A stretch of 64,000 nucleotides of DNA from Solanum dulcamara (taxonomy: Eukaryota; Streptophyta; Magnoliopsida; Solanales; Solanaceae), in the NCBI RefSeq assembly GCF_947179165.1, contig NC_077237.1, positions 15,585,523-15,649,522 of the forward strand, written 5' to 3'. Below the pieces are notes generated by a model that saw only the letters and a list, made by a program, of their open reading frames with translations, did no database searches and was not told where the DNA came from. A program made the translations under genes and the position numbers. Positions 1-11,402 of this stretch are shown here, one piece after another (position 1 is the stretch's first letter; each line of letters begins with the position of its first letter).

Positions 1-558
1 AATCGCAATGCTAGATCCGGATTTCCCATAGACTATTCAACATGAGGAGTGGCTGGCAGAGCATCAGGATTTCCTTGATCCATTCTTAAGATCTCCACCC
101 ACTTTTAGAAGTATGGAAGGCGTCGCTTGAACTAGTTGAACTTGCTTGAATCTATAGGCTTATTGGTCTTCTCTATCTATTTAATTATTTTATTGCAGAC
201 TCTTTCTCACATCTATTTATTTCTCCGGCCCTATAGTGGAGCTTTCTCCCTGCCCTAGATATCTTTCCCCGCTCGGGTAAATTTGAGCTTAGAAGTGTAA
301 CTAAGAGAAACATTCTATTTAGGAGAGACAAAATAGGTTGGCACGGGCAGTTAGGTGTCCGAGCCGATTGGTCAAACAATGACTACTTCACGTATTATTT
401 TAGTATTATCCGTCTATCCCGAAATAGAATGGGATGGAATAGAAAGAATGGACTGAAAGATCCTCTATCTATTAGCATACACATATCGGTAGTTAGACTA
501 GAACTCTCTCCCCCAATCAATCGCAGTGACTGTTGTAAGAGAGCTGACAGTCTACTAT

Positions 559-600
559 CTATGTCATTCCTTGGCAGGTGAATATGAGAGAGAGGCTGTA
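559..600 (+). repeat. Arm 1 of a ~42 bp inverted repeat within the NUMT
   Basis: This stretch, containing gcaggtgaatatgagagaga, matches the reverse complement of 6768-6809 with only a few mismatches. Short inverted repeats of this kind are common in plant mitochondrial genomes. Confidence 0.7.
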
Positions 601-3600
601 AATATATTCTCTAAAAGCCCAGCTCGCGAGACATCCCTCTAGCAATAGGGTTCTAACCCTTACCTTGCTCTTGTAACATGCTATATTTCCCAACTTTATT
701 CTGAAGTAAAAGATAAGTCCCATACGTCAATCTTTGCACATCACATAAATGAAAGAGGTTGGAATTCGTGTGACTTAGGAAATGGGACAAAAACATTTTA
801 GAATAAAGTGGGACATCCTTCTATTTGAGTCGGCTGGGCTTGCTTTTTCAATCAATCTCTGAGCACTCAGTGCCACTATTGGTACGAGTTGTAAGGAGTC
901 TTGGTATCGATTCAAGCTGGGGTGTTAGGCCTTGGAACTGATCTTTCAGTCCACCATTACCAGAAACCTCTACTTTGAAGTAAAGTGACTTCGTTCATTC
1001 CCTAGTTGATAATTACCAGAGGATGGAACCCAGTAAAGGCACATCAGCTTACCGACTCCTTAATAAGCATTTATTCCATGAAGAGGTTAGTTCACAACTC
1101 TAAAAGCCGAAGATGAAGCGAGAAAGGCAGCTATAGAGCAGCAGATAAGAAAGATATTTAGGCAATTTAATTGACCTATCGAATGTTTGAGTAGGAATAT
1201 TTCAGTTTTTCTCATTCCTTCTCTTTGATAAGAATAGGGATTTGAACAAATTCCTATTCATTATGTTATGCTCAGCAAAAGAACTGCCTAGGCATAGATT
1301 TTTGGATCCAAATTTCTTTGTTCTTTCTAAGTCTTTTTCTTGTGTAGAAGAATGCAACTGTTGCAAAAGACCCTAGGGCAAGCTTCCCAGTGTCCAAGTA
1401 TCAATTCCCAAGGGATTGTGTCCACCGAAATCTTCTTTTTTTGTTTTTAGTCTTTCCTTGCAATGAACTGAAAGGTGAGAGACAGCGAGTCAGGGCTTGG
1501 CTTGACCCTTTGTTGTCTTGGGTTGGAAGTGAAAACATGAAAGTGAATAATTTAGTATTGGGGAGTTCATAGAACAGAAGGCTTGGACAGAAGAGAGATA
1601 TTTAGAAAACCCAATTTCCTGTCTTCAAAACCTGACTCAAAACAGAAAAGAAGACTAAACTAAAAGAGATCTCATTTTCGACGATTGAACTTGGCTTTTA
1701 TATCCAAATTCGAACTAGACTTAAACGTCTTTGGATCCTACTTACTGCTGTCTTTCACGTTTATGTCAGGAACATAAGTTGATTATATATCAAAACTGAA
1801 TCACTATACGAATCATCATTGAATCATTACGGAAAATCTTATTCGAAATTCTGCCTTATTCCATAAGATCTGCAAGAACTTTTTTAACTTTCTCTCTTCC
1901 CTAGCGCTCATTTTTTTCAAAGGGCAATGAAGAATGTAAGAACTAGTAGAAAGAAAGGGGAATTCAATCACTTAACTGTAAGCAAAGGAACTTGGAAAAA
2001 AAAGAATTAATGTCATATATAAATATATGGGTTTCTAGGTTTAGATCGAAATAGAATCCCCAAAACCAGGGCTGGAGTATTAGACTTATTCTGCTTTAAT
2101 AAAAGGCACTGTAACTGTAAGTGGGATACTTGTCGTAATTGGTTGGAAACTCTCTTCGTGTAAGTTCTTACTTGGTCATTCTATTAAGCTTTCTCAGAAA
2201 AGTGTATTGAATGGGGTACAAAAGATTTCTATTCAAAGCTTTGTTAAGAGTTTTATCTTCTAGGGAGTAGTAAAGATAAGATGACTCTGATCTTTACTTC
2301 TATGGAGCTGGATGTGAGCTTCCATTTCTATTAACCCAGTTCATATCTTTGTTTCGTGTGTTCCTGAGAGGAATCCGATCTCGAAATACTACCTAAATAA
2401 CGACAGCCAAAAAGTCAAATAGGTCAAAAAGTTTTGCTATGCCACACTCTCTATGAGAAGATAGATATCTTGAATGGCAACCATAACGCTCTAACTCACG
2501 TCGTTATGATGCTTTGGAACACTACCATTCCCACCTCATACAAGATACCATTGGCCTTTTATGAAATTTCTGAAAGGTCAATCGAGGTATGGATGCTTTA
2601 TTTATCACCAAGTAGCGATTGTGAAGACTAACGTAGAAGTTACTAACTTTTTTTGTGGAAGCCAAAACCCCTATATGATATGGTCTTAGGCTAGTTAATC
2701 ACGATGGACTGTATTTCAAACTAAAAGAGATTTCAGACCAGGAAAACACAACAAAATAATGAATGAAGAAGAATGAACGGGAGGCATCGGAGGAAGGACT
2801 AACGAACTTGTTACTTGTGTTTGGCTAACTACTTTACTAACTTGGGGTTCTTTCTCATAAGTGGTATACCTACACCCCACATGCAGACTCACTATATCTT
2901 GCTTCATTCTGCGGTGGTTTTCAAGCTAAAACCTATTTTAGTATATCATCTCACTCGATTTAAAAAAAAAAAGATGTTGTGATCCCTAGCTTGAGACTCA
3001 AATAGAGGAAGCCGACCTACCAACAAACATTGTGGGAGAATACTCTTCACCATCATCAAAAAATGTTTCTTAGAGGCAACCTTAAAATAGGGTAAGGTTT
3101 GACTGCATTAAGTTCTAAAGTCGGGTATTCTGTACCAGCTAGGCTATGCGTTCTCCACTTTTGGATCTCGCAAAAAGATAATGTGTTTTTTCCTCTACCA
3201 TTTCTAGCATTCGCAGAGCGAAGAAAGCGGGCTTTTCCCCAGCTACTACTAAGTGGCAACCAGTGTAGCTCATTTTGCTTACCGCATTCATCTTTCGCCA
3301 GGGCTTACAATTCATCAATATCCTTACTGCCTTTCATGCTTTTCAAGACCTCAATCTAAGCCCTCAGTCTCAAAAACTTCAGCATGGATGTATAGATTCC
3401 ATATGCATATGAAGCATCGGGTTTTGGAGAAGAATAAGATCACAGAGCAAAGTAAATCGCTAAACCATATGCGCATGATTGCTTGTCTATCATGAGTTTA
3501 ACTAGCATTGGCGTTAGAATACTTTCTTATTTTTCTTTTTGTATGGACTGCATAAATCTTATCATCTAGACCAAAGGAGGATAATCTATTTTGGCAGATC

Positions 3601-4842
3601 AATCATCATGGTAATAATTATGCCAATTCTGCCTAAAAATCTCTTTGGGTGATAGAAGTCCCCTCGGCCAATCGCCACTCGACAGCACTGACCGTCCTAT
3701 TAGCAGTGCTATACTAGATTGGCACCCTAACTGTTACCTATATAGTTACCCCTTGTCAGTTATTATATTTATTCACCTTGAAGCTAATTCTTTTAATATG
3801 TCATCAAATTTCATGCTTTTTTATCCCAGTTGCTATGAGGAAAAAAGGACAAAATACAACCGATTGCTCCGTTTAAGTGGTTCTCGCTTCTCCTTGTTCC
3901 TGTTCCTAACTCTTCTCTAGGTAGTTCCCAATGTTCGTGCTTGAAAAATGAGCCCATCGGTCCTCTTCTTTTAATGGACATTCTTAACTGTCCTTCTAGG
4001 GTTCACACCCCATAGATCAGATCGTGAACTCTTTCAGACTATTAGTTTCCACTTTTTGCTCTATCTGTAGAGCGTATGAATTTCCTGGAATGTATATAGA
4101 ATAAAAGAGGGAATGAAGGGACCCGTAAGATATGTAGTGAGTTACACATTCATGTAGATGGAGGAGTAGATCAGAATTCAAATCCATCAGATCATAAAGG
4201 TGAAATTTCCATTGATAAATAGGATCCCAAAAGAATGGAAGGATATCATAAATTTTCTCAGTGCGTACAACCCAAAGCTTTATTTATGTCACAGAACCTT
4301 TCTCTAGCCAAGAATCTCATTATTTATCGAATTGGGGTGGATCCAATTCATTGGCAAATGAAATTTCTATTGTTTTAACACTTAGAAAAAAACCTAGAAA
4401 AGAGGAAGAGTCACTAAGACAAGAGAGCTATACCATCTCTATCTACTGATCGTGGTTCTCTCTTTACTACCAAAATACCCTTTCTAGCTTTTGATCTTGG
4501 CTCATCAGTATGAAATTAGGCCAGTAATCTTTCTGAATATGATAGCTGAGAATTGTGATTCTTCACTTGACCAACTCTTTCCATCACGCATAAGGCTGGG
4601 TTCAATAGAGGCAACCCATTTATTCATAGTAGCTGTCCAATGAAAAAATCTCTTCAATCAAGAAGTAAATGATACGACAATAGAAGATTCTTAGACATAA
4701 TAACCCTCATTATAGGAACAAGGGATATGGAACTAAATAAGGATAATCTTAGTAGACTTTATTCCCATCCCCCGTAAGAACATAGGGTTTTTTTCCCTCA
4801 GTTTCTGCTCTCCTTATTTTAACAAAAGAACTACCTCCATAT

Positions 4843-4916
4843 CAAGGTGAAAGGATTCGAACCTATCGCCTTTTGTACCCAAAATAGATGCGCTAACCAG
4901 ACTGCGCTACACCTCA
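4843..4916 (-). tRNA. trnP: Relic mitochondrial-type tRNA-Pro (anticodon UGG)
   Basis: Read on the minus strand, the 74 nt fold as a cloverleaf: a seven-pair acceptor stem (one end G-T), a D arm with gcgcagtctggtt, an anticodon loop ttttgggta giving UGG, and a T arm ggttcgaatcc. It matches the native mitochondrial tRNA-Pro, not the chloroplast one, in its gaggtgtagc start and acctt end. Several positions look like C-to-T or G-to-A changes from the usual gene, consistent with a nuclear relic. A tRNA scanner may still call it; I would not assume it is expressed. Confidence 0.8.
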
Positions 4917-5578
4917 TCTTACCACCCTAAAGCATATAGATACACCCGATCAATAAACACTCAAAACAAACTCACGCCACAAAGCGATTCAGGCATTTAT
5001 CTTATTATATTAACGCAATTAGAAGATCTGGATCTTTCCCTGCCGCTCAAATGGGTGGCCCGTACTATATTCACTAATAAATTTCCCTCTACGGGGTGGG
5101 GTGTAAAAAGCACTATAAGTTAGTTGACTCTCGACCAAAGGTGGTCTAGCTCAACATGGATCACAGCCTTGACTCCACGTAAACCAAATGGCTTTGAGAA
5201 TCATCCTTGGCCACTTTCTAGCTACTAGCCTTCTTACTCATTCGAGTGGAGTAGTAAAGAAACTATGATGAAGTATGTCAACAACATACTCCAAAATAAC
5301 AACAATGCATATAAGGGGAGGTCGAATTCCAAACCTTTTCTCTCGAGTATACCCATTACCAAAAAATATACGCACTTTGGGACACACCATGCAGTGCACA
5401 GTATAATTGTCCTTTCCTCATAGCATTTGAGTACCCAAGGCCCTCTTTCGTTTGGTGGGTATCACCATGTGTCTTAATCCCGAATCACTTCTTAAGGAAT
5501 AGGACACAATAATATAGCGCACATTAGAAAAAAGAGTACCCATTTTATTATAAAATAGGCCCCCCGCGTCCTTTCCTC

Positions 5579-5797
5579 ATGCCACGACGATCTATATAAA
5601 AGGGAAGTTTTGTTGATGTATTCCTCTTGAGAATGAAGAAAAAGAGAGATCTTCTTTTTAATAGGAAAATTTGGTCACGTAGATCTATTTTTCCGAAATT
5701 CATTCATTGCTCTGTATGAATTTACAATGGAAAAACTCTTGTTTATTGTAAGACTACTAAAGGAAAGGTTGGTCATAAATTTAGAGAGTTTGCTTCT
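5579..5797 (+). pseudogene. rps19: Mitochondrial ribosomal protein S19 relic
   Basis: Starting at the ATG at 5579, one continuous frame reads as mitochondrial S19, beginning MPRRSI and including GSFVDVFLLRMKKKRD and KGKVGHKFREFAS. S19 is a small-subunit protein of the mitochondrial ribosome. Two in-frame stops break it: TAA at codon 7 (normally Trp) and TGA at about codon 46 (normally Arg). Recognisable similarity ends after about 73 codons, short of the usual ~94. The frame is otherwise kept without indels, so decay has been mainly by substitution. The usual downstream neighbour rps3 was not recognised. Confidence 0.85.
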
Positions 5798-6300
5798 AGA
5801 TGGAAGCCAGCAAGTCAATTAACAAGTTCCAAGACTTTCACTGCTCATTCAGAAAGTTACCAACTGACTAAAGACAGAATCTTGGGCGAGCCGAGTGCGT
5901 ATCCCCTGAGTATGATGCCTTAAAGATATTGCCAGATTTTATCTCAAATCGAACTGCACTTCCTCTTTCCTTTCAAACCTAGCTAGGGAATTGGATTTCA
6001 CTCTACCAATTATGTACTTGTAAACTTGCTTTGTTGTGGAAAGCTCAAGTGAAACCTATTAGAACTTTGGGCCTCACCCGTCTACTACTCAACCTTAAGT
6101 AACTATAGTTAGAAGGATTTGGAAGTAGTCTTTGAGGGGAACTAACTCTATGTGGATTCGGTTCAGCTTGCAAGTGAAGGCATACACGCATCGATAGGGA
6201 ACCCAAAGAAGAGCTAGAAAAAGAAAAAAGGAAACAGCGAGACCTAGGGTCTCATAGAACGAGAAGACTATAGTTTCATGTCCATAAATGGACAATGAAG

Positions 6301-7062
6301 GTTGTATCTAGTATTCCAACAAATGGAACTTTCGATCAGGAGCGTCCATTTTTGAGATTTTAATCAAAGAGAAAATGTAAGTTATTACTCCAAGTCAATT
6401 TACTATCATTAAAAGCCCAATCAAATAATCCAAACGAGAAAATCATATCTTCAAAGCTCATCACTTCAATAAAAGCATTGAATTTAGGAGGCCGACCCCC
6501 AAGTTTTTTCTAACGGATTTACACCTGGGAGGTTTTTCTTGATTTTATGATCGGATTGGCTGGCCTTTGATAGCCCTTGCGCTATTCATAGTGCTGGTGT
6601 AGAAAAACCTTTTAAGATGGTCACTGCTAATCGCTTTTGGTCCCAAATATTTAATGTGCTGGTAAACTGTAGCAAAATCATTAGAAATAAGAGAGATGTG
6701 AGTGCCAATCATTCTATCAGAATGCTCAAAGAGTGCTTTCCAGATGATGGAGAAGGAGAGAATGCACTTACAGCCTCTCTCTCATATTCACCTGCTAAGG
6801 CATGACATAGAGGCCTCAACACATTTCTTGTCTTACCTAGACAGTCGTTAGGTTACTATGGATCTTGGGCTCTATTTGACTTGTCACACCACTACAAAGT
6901 GTGGTTGGAAGAAAAAAGAGCTTATCCAATGAGTACGACCTCTTTTGCAGCTCTATGCCAGGTCTTGGAAAGCTTATGTGGGGATAGAAAAGAATTTCCA
7001 TTTTATGCGGAAATCAAAAGGACCCAGGCAGAGCATTTTCATGGCTTTTTAAAACTATAACA
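6301..7062 (+). pseudogene. Mitovirus-like RNA-dependent RNA polymerase remnant
   Basis: Three separated pieces resemble the polymerase of mitoviruses, capsidless RNA replicons of mitochondria. A stretch reading SIPTNGTFDQERPFLRF (6310-6360, then stop) resembles the conserved region upstream of the catalytic motifs. A short DR..WPL-like run lies near 6549-6570. An 85-codon open stretch (6806-7059, no ATG, TAA at 7060) holds GYYGSWALFDLSHHYKVW at 6851-6904, which fits motif B with its paired histidines. No GDD motif was found, and the pieces lie in different frames, so this is a broken fossil. The family assignment comes from motif recognition only. Confidence 0.58.
6768..6809 (-). repeat. Arm 2 of the ~42 bp inverted repeat
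   Basis: Reverse-complement copy of 559-600. It lies just upstream of the motif-B-like open stretch of the mitovirus relic, where similarity to polymerase breaks off, so it may mark a mitochondrial recombination junction. Confidence 0.65.
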
Positions 7063-7649
7063 CCAAGTCCAATTGGTAATGCACCATCATCGAGAGTTAG
7101 TTGAGTTATGTAAATCCCTCGCTACTATTCTGGCAAGAAGAACTTTTTCTATTGTGATTTTTTTGATGAGTTCGGTCAAGAAGTACAAAAGAGAGATGCT
7201 TTCTATCAGTCAAAATCAGATATCGCGCGCTGGGGACCTAGATGCGCTAGCGATTGGCACATAGGAGAATGGTTACCCAGATTTCTTGGCATGATATACT
7301 GCACCTCGCATTCATGATATCTACATTTAACTGTGCCCCGGAGACATGGTCGAAGCACGCTCGTCCAGTATGCTTCTTTTACGACATGCTATAGTCCTGG
7401 GTGTCTTCCAGTGGTCTTCTAGCCTTAGAAGAAGTTGTTTCCGTCCTGGGCCTAAATTCTTTCTTTAGCCTAATTAGATAATGGTGCTCTACTTTTGGAT
7501 ACATGATTTGATATCACCCAATTCTTCGTTTACTAACGTAGAACTCGTACTACGGCAGATTTTAAAATTGATATGTAATATAATACTTGGTTGCAAGGGC
7601 AAAAAGACAACTGTGGCATAGGTGAATGTAGATATTGTTGATGTCCTAC

Positions 7650-8406
7650 TCGCGATGAAGTACTTGTCGTCCCTGACTCCTTATTACTTCAAAATAACTT
7701 TGCAAAGATCTTGTGCAATTCCTTAATAGCACACTTTGGTGGAGCAATAGCAGATAAAATATAGATAGGGATACTTTGAAGAACACTAGAAAGAAGAACT
7801 TTTGTACCACCATATGAGAGCATTTTTCCTTTCCATGCTTGAAGTTTGCCTTTCGATTTGTCAATCAATTCTGCATAATGTTCTTTCCTCTTTCTAGCAT
7901 GTGTAACAGGACAACCTAAGTATTTAATTGGAAAGTAGCCCCTAACCATCCATGTGCTCTGTTCCACCTGAGGAGGAATTCTTGTAGTAACACTTTGATG
8001 TAAATAGTAAAAATTCTTATTTTTATTCACCCTCTGGCTTGATTGCTTCTCATATTCCTATAAAACAGTCATGATCTTTCCCAAAGAATATTCTTTAGAA
8101 GAGGCAAAACACAATTGTATGATCTGCCTATGCTAAGTGATTGAGATTAGGACTCCACTTAGGCATTCCATACCCAACATATTGAGGATCATCAAACAAA
8201 GCATTAAGGTCTCTTGAAAGAACCTCTGATAATATGATGAAAAGAGCTGGAGATAGAGGATCTCCATGTTTTACTCCTCTAGTAGAATGAAAAAATTCGT
8301 ATGATTGCCTATTGAGAAGAAGGAAAAATAAGGTGTTCACCTCGATGATCAAGTTTAGAGTGTGTTGATTAAGAGGTCGGATTGAGATGATCCTGACCCT
8401 GACCAT
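7650..8406 (-). mobile_element. LINE (non-LTR) reverse transcriptase fragment
   Basis: Two minus-strand open stretches, 8406-8128 and 8030-7689, encode consecutive parts of a plant L1-type reverse transcriptase. The first has the core RGVKHGDPLSPALFI followed by EVLSRDLNALF. The second has KYLGCPVTHARKRKEHY and KGKMLSYGGTKVLLSSVLQS, typical of the region after the catalytic core. Between them, near 8116-8137, the catalytic Y/F-A-D-D box is ruined: the aromatic residue is a TAG stop and the second Asp has become His. The 5' half (endonuclease) and a clear poly-A tail are absent. Confidence 0.85.
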
Positions 8407-9436
8407 GATGATGTGGGCGATGGACAGGATGTAACTCTTAGTACATCAAATAGGCTGACATACATAGACTTTGTATGTATCAAACTGAACTTTATGTTTT
8501 TTCACATACGTATTTCTTAATGATGAATATGATCCAGCTTTTTATTATTCGTTGTTTTTACTTACTCTTAGTCATATGTAACACCCCTACATATAAAATT
8601 AACAGTGAAGATGTAAAATCATCACATATTCAAAGCAAACAAGCATCATCTAATAAATACATGTAAAATGTGTATAACTTGTAAATAAATAAAAAAAACT
8701 GAAATAGAACGCATGAATTTCATGTGTTATATGAGTTTCTTGTAGCTATCGTCCGTTAGACCGTCAGTTGGCTCAAAGTCTTACGACACATCTATTTTCA
8801 TGCATTATAGGTATTTTCGTTCTTTTTTACATAATATTTTGGTTATTTGGAGAAAAAATAAATCATTTTAATTCTCGACTCTCCGGACAAAGAATTGAAA
8901 AACCACTAATACATCATTATTTGAAAATTAACCATTTGAATGTGAATATTAAAAAAAAAATGAATTTTCAATCATAAATAAATTGAAGTAGGCTATATAT
9001 TTAATATTGAAACGTAATTATTATTGTATATAACATAGAAATTGTTTATTTTAAAAATTTAAAAGAAAAGGAACTTAGAAGCTCTAAGAAGCCCATGCTA
9101 ATAACTAATGGTCCCCTTAAAAGATTGGTTCCATAATGCCTAGTTACCTACCTCAAAACTCAGACATTGAACTGTACCTAAAGACAGACATTGAACTGTA
9201 ATTACCTTTAGATTATTCTAATATTAAAAATATTGGATGATAGTCGACGAATCAGTAGTCCAATGTCATTGACTGTCCATGTCATATACCTACTTATGAT
9301 ATTGTCACATTAATTTTTTATATTTTAATTTAATTAATTTTCCCTTGTCAATTATTAATTTGAATATTCTAAAGTTGTAATCGGACACTGATCCATTTTT
9401 GTAGAATTAAATTAAGGTATATATCTAGACACTACA
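8407..9436. other. AT-rich intergenic DNA
   Basis: No gene, RNA or repeat structure recognised. The short open frames have no recognisable domains. Confidence 0.5.
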
Positions 9437-9444
9437 ACCATAAA

Positions 9445-10013
9445 TATGGGTGTTCAAAATCAAATCGTAACCGATAAGCCAATCGTAAAATTAGCTTATT
9501 GGCTTATTGGTATTGGATTATCGAATAAACGGTTGAGAAACGGATTAAAATTTTATAATTAACTGTTTATTGGTGTGGGGACGGATTATTAAATTTTCTT
9601 ATCGGATAAACCGTTAAACCGTTAAGAATTATCATATACTTACACTTCTTTTTCAGTCTTTAGCCAATTGACATGAGTCTTTTACTCTGGTTGTGTGCAA
9701 TTCTGTAAAAATATGAGTCATCAAGTTGAAGTCAATGAATTCTTGACTTTTGTTTGTATGGTATATCTTCTCTTCAATCAGCTCCACCCTTTCAATGTCA
9801 ACTTAAGTTCTTTCTTGTTGTCAAATAGTCTACGAACTTCTTATAGGTTATCCTATATACTACCCAATAACCGTCCGATAATTGGTAATCCGTTACTGAA
9901 CCAACTGATATCTTATAGGTTGGCTAGCGGATTAGTAAATTTAAAAATCGATTTCTAATAAGCCAAACCATTAAATGAAATAATTCGCCCAATCCGCCCG
10001 ATAAACATCCCTA
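9445..10013. mobile_element. Non-autonomous hAT-like element (569 bp)
   Basis: The element starts tatgggtgttc and ends gataaacatcccta, so the imperfect terminal inverted repeats are TATGGGTGTT and TAGGGATGTT. A perfect 8 bp target duplication, accataaa, lies at 9437-9444 and 10014-10021, the length made by hAT transposases. Subterminal regions are dense in ataagcc/cggatta-type motifs (accgataagccaat near the left end, aatccgcccgataa near the right). No transposase reading frame is present. Confidence 0.8.
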
Positions 10014-10483
10014 ACCATAAATGTGTTAGAAATACGGGAGTAATTAAAAGTTTATTGAGTTTTTATCTTAAATATGTAAAGTGGCAAGTATTTTGAATTA
10101 AGCAAGGAATTTATTTGAACAAACTTTACAAGTATTATGAATTAAGCAAGGAATTTATTTGAACAATATACACTGTATTTTTTTTACTTGTCAAATTTTA
10201 ATTTTGGCGCATCTATTAAGAAAATAATAATTTGATTTATTATTTTATCTGTATTAATTGATAGAGTCTTAAATATATTTATTCACTACACTTTTCAAAC
10301 ATATTAACTCAATATAAATTAAGGGTATAAAAGGAAGAAAAAACTTGTCCTTCCTTGATTTATCAAAAATGACAAGTAAAAAAGTAAATCAAATTAGAAA
10401 ATATTTAACAAGTAAATAAGGACGGAGGGAGTAATAAACAAACAAAAGGAAAACTTGGTATCGAGTCATAGAATCTACTAATT

Positions 10484-10511
10484 GTGAAGAGTCTCACATC
10501 AAACTCTTTAA
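10484..10511. repeat. Left half of a dispersed plant repeat, split by a Harbinger element
   Basis: gtgaagagtctcacatc resembles the start of the widespread agtcccacatcgg repeat. Its continuation, with cttgagccag then ttaagttagatata, resumes at 11326-11402 after the transposon. A second copy lies in the SDR gene intron at 22,879-22,985. Confidence 0.5.
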
Positions 10512-11325
10512 GTGAGCATTTGGCTCCAAGTAATTTTTTGGAAAAAAATTAAAAAATATTTGAGAATTTGTGTTTGTTCATATAATTTGTCATTACTTGG
10601 TAAATATATTTGGCAAAATCTCCAAGTTTCCAAGTTGTAAAAAATACTAGAACTTGGGAACTCGAGAAGTTTTAAAAATTTAAAAATAACCGCAAATTTT
10701 TATATTTTATAAAAACACGAATCATTTATTAATTCCAACTAAATATTTATCTACCAACTTACTCCATTAATATGATCAACCAACACCATTAATCCCTCTT
10801 AAATAAAACTTATCTATGAAATATTCACTGACTATGAAAGTGATGATATAATCGTTGATGAAAATGATGAACAACCAACTCAGAATAATAATATTGTTTC
10901 GTCTTCTCGGTCATCTCATCTAGAAATGAAAATTTGTCGGGAAGAGATTATTCCTAGAATGTGGGAAGATTTTATAAAAAAAATAGTTTCGTATTACCTC
11001 CTCCGAAAAAGAATAGTTTGAATGACAATATTTGGAAAAAAGAATAATTTGTTTTTAATTCGATTAATGTAATGCTTTTGCCTATAATGTTATTTTGTTG
11101 TTGTTGATTGTTACCAATTATGTTATAAGATTTCTTTTTAAACGGAACATGTTCATTATAAAATGATAACACAAACTTATGGGTATTTTTAATAATTTTA
11201 AGAACTTACATGTATAAAATAATATTTTTTGAAATTTCACAAAAACTTGAAAAAATTTGGAATCAAACGCATAGTGAAACTTCACCAAAATTTCTCCCAA
11301 AAATACCTTGGGACCAAACGGCACC
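10512..11325 (+). mobile_element. PIF/Harbinger-like deletion derivative (814 bp)
   Basis: The ends gtgagcatttggctccaag and (reverse complement) ggtgccgtttggtcccaagg form imperfect terminal inverted repeats. They are flanked by the 3 bp target duplication TAA (10509-10511 and 11326-11328). The terminal sequence and 3 bp TWA duplication are typical of PIF/Harbinger (Tourist-like) elements. A scrap of transposase coding sequence remains inside (10833-10980), so this is an internally deleted copy. Confidence 0.75.
10833..10980 (+). pseudogene. Remnant of Harbinger transposase C-terminus
   Basis: The frame is open from TAT at 10833 and runs through an acidic, Asn/Ser-rich stretch into CREEIIPRMWEDF. 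An R..I...MW motif is typical of the last residues of plant PIF/Harbinger (DDE4) transposases. There is no start codon and no catalytic DDE region. Its position inside Harbinger-type ends supports the identification. Confidence 0.55.
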
Positions 11326-11402
11326 TAAGGAATGAGAGATATCTTTGATATGATTTGACCAATCATCAACTCTTGAGCCAGTTTTTAAGATTAAGTTAGA
11401 TA

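Larger units (their letters stand above)
1..7640. other. Decayed mitochondrial DNA insertion (NUMT)
   Basis: The block is less AT-rich than the rest of the window and lacks long open frames. It contains two plant-mitochondrial landmarks, a native-type tRNA-Pro relic (4843-4916, minus) and an rps19 relic (5579-5797, plus), and a mitovirus-like polymerase relic (6301-7062), also a known resident of plant mitochondrial DNA. Stop codons in rps19 and base changes in the tRNA show decay after transfer to the nucleus. The left edge lies outside the window. The right edge is placed just before the LINE fragment at ~7.65 kb and is approximate. No other mitochondrial gene was recognised in 1-4842, 4917-5578 or 5798-6300; the short open frames there look incidental. 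Confidence 0.72.

Noticed and set aside
4843..4916. Chloroplast origin for the tRNA-Pro
   Set aside because: Acceptor and T-arm sequence match the native mitochondrial gene; the rps19 neighbour agrees.
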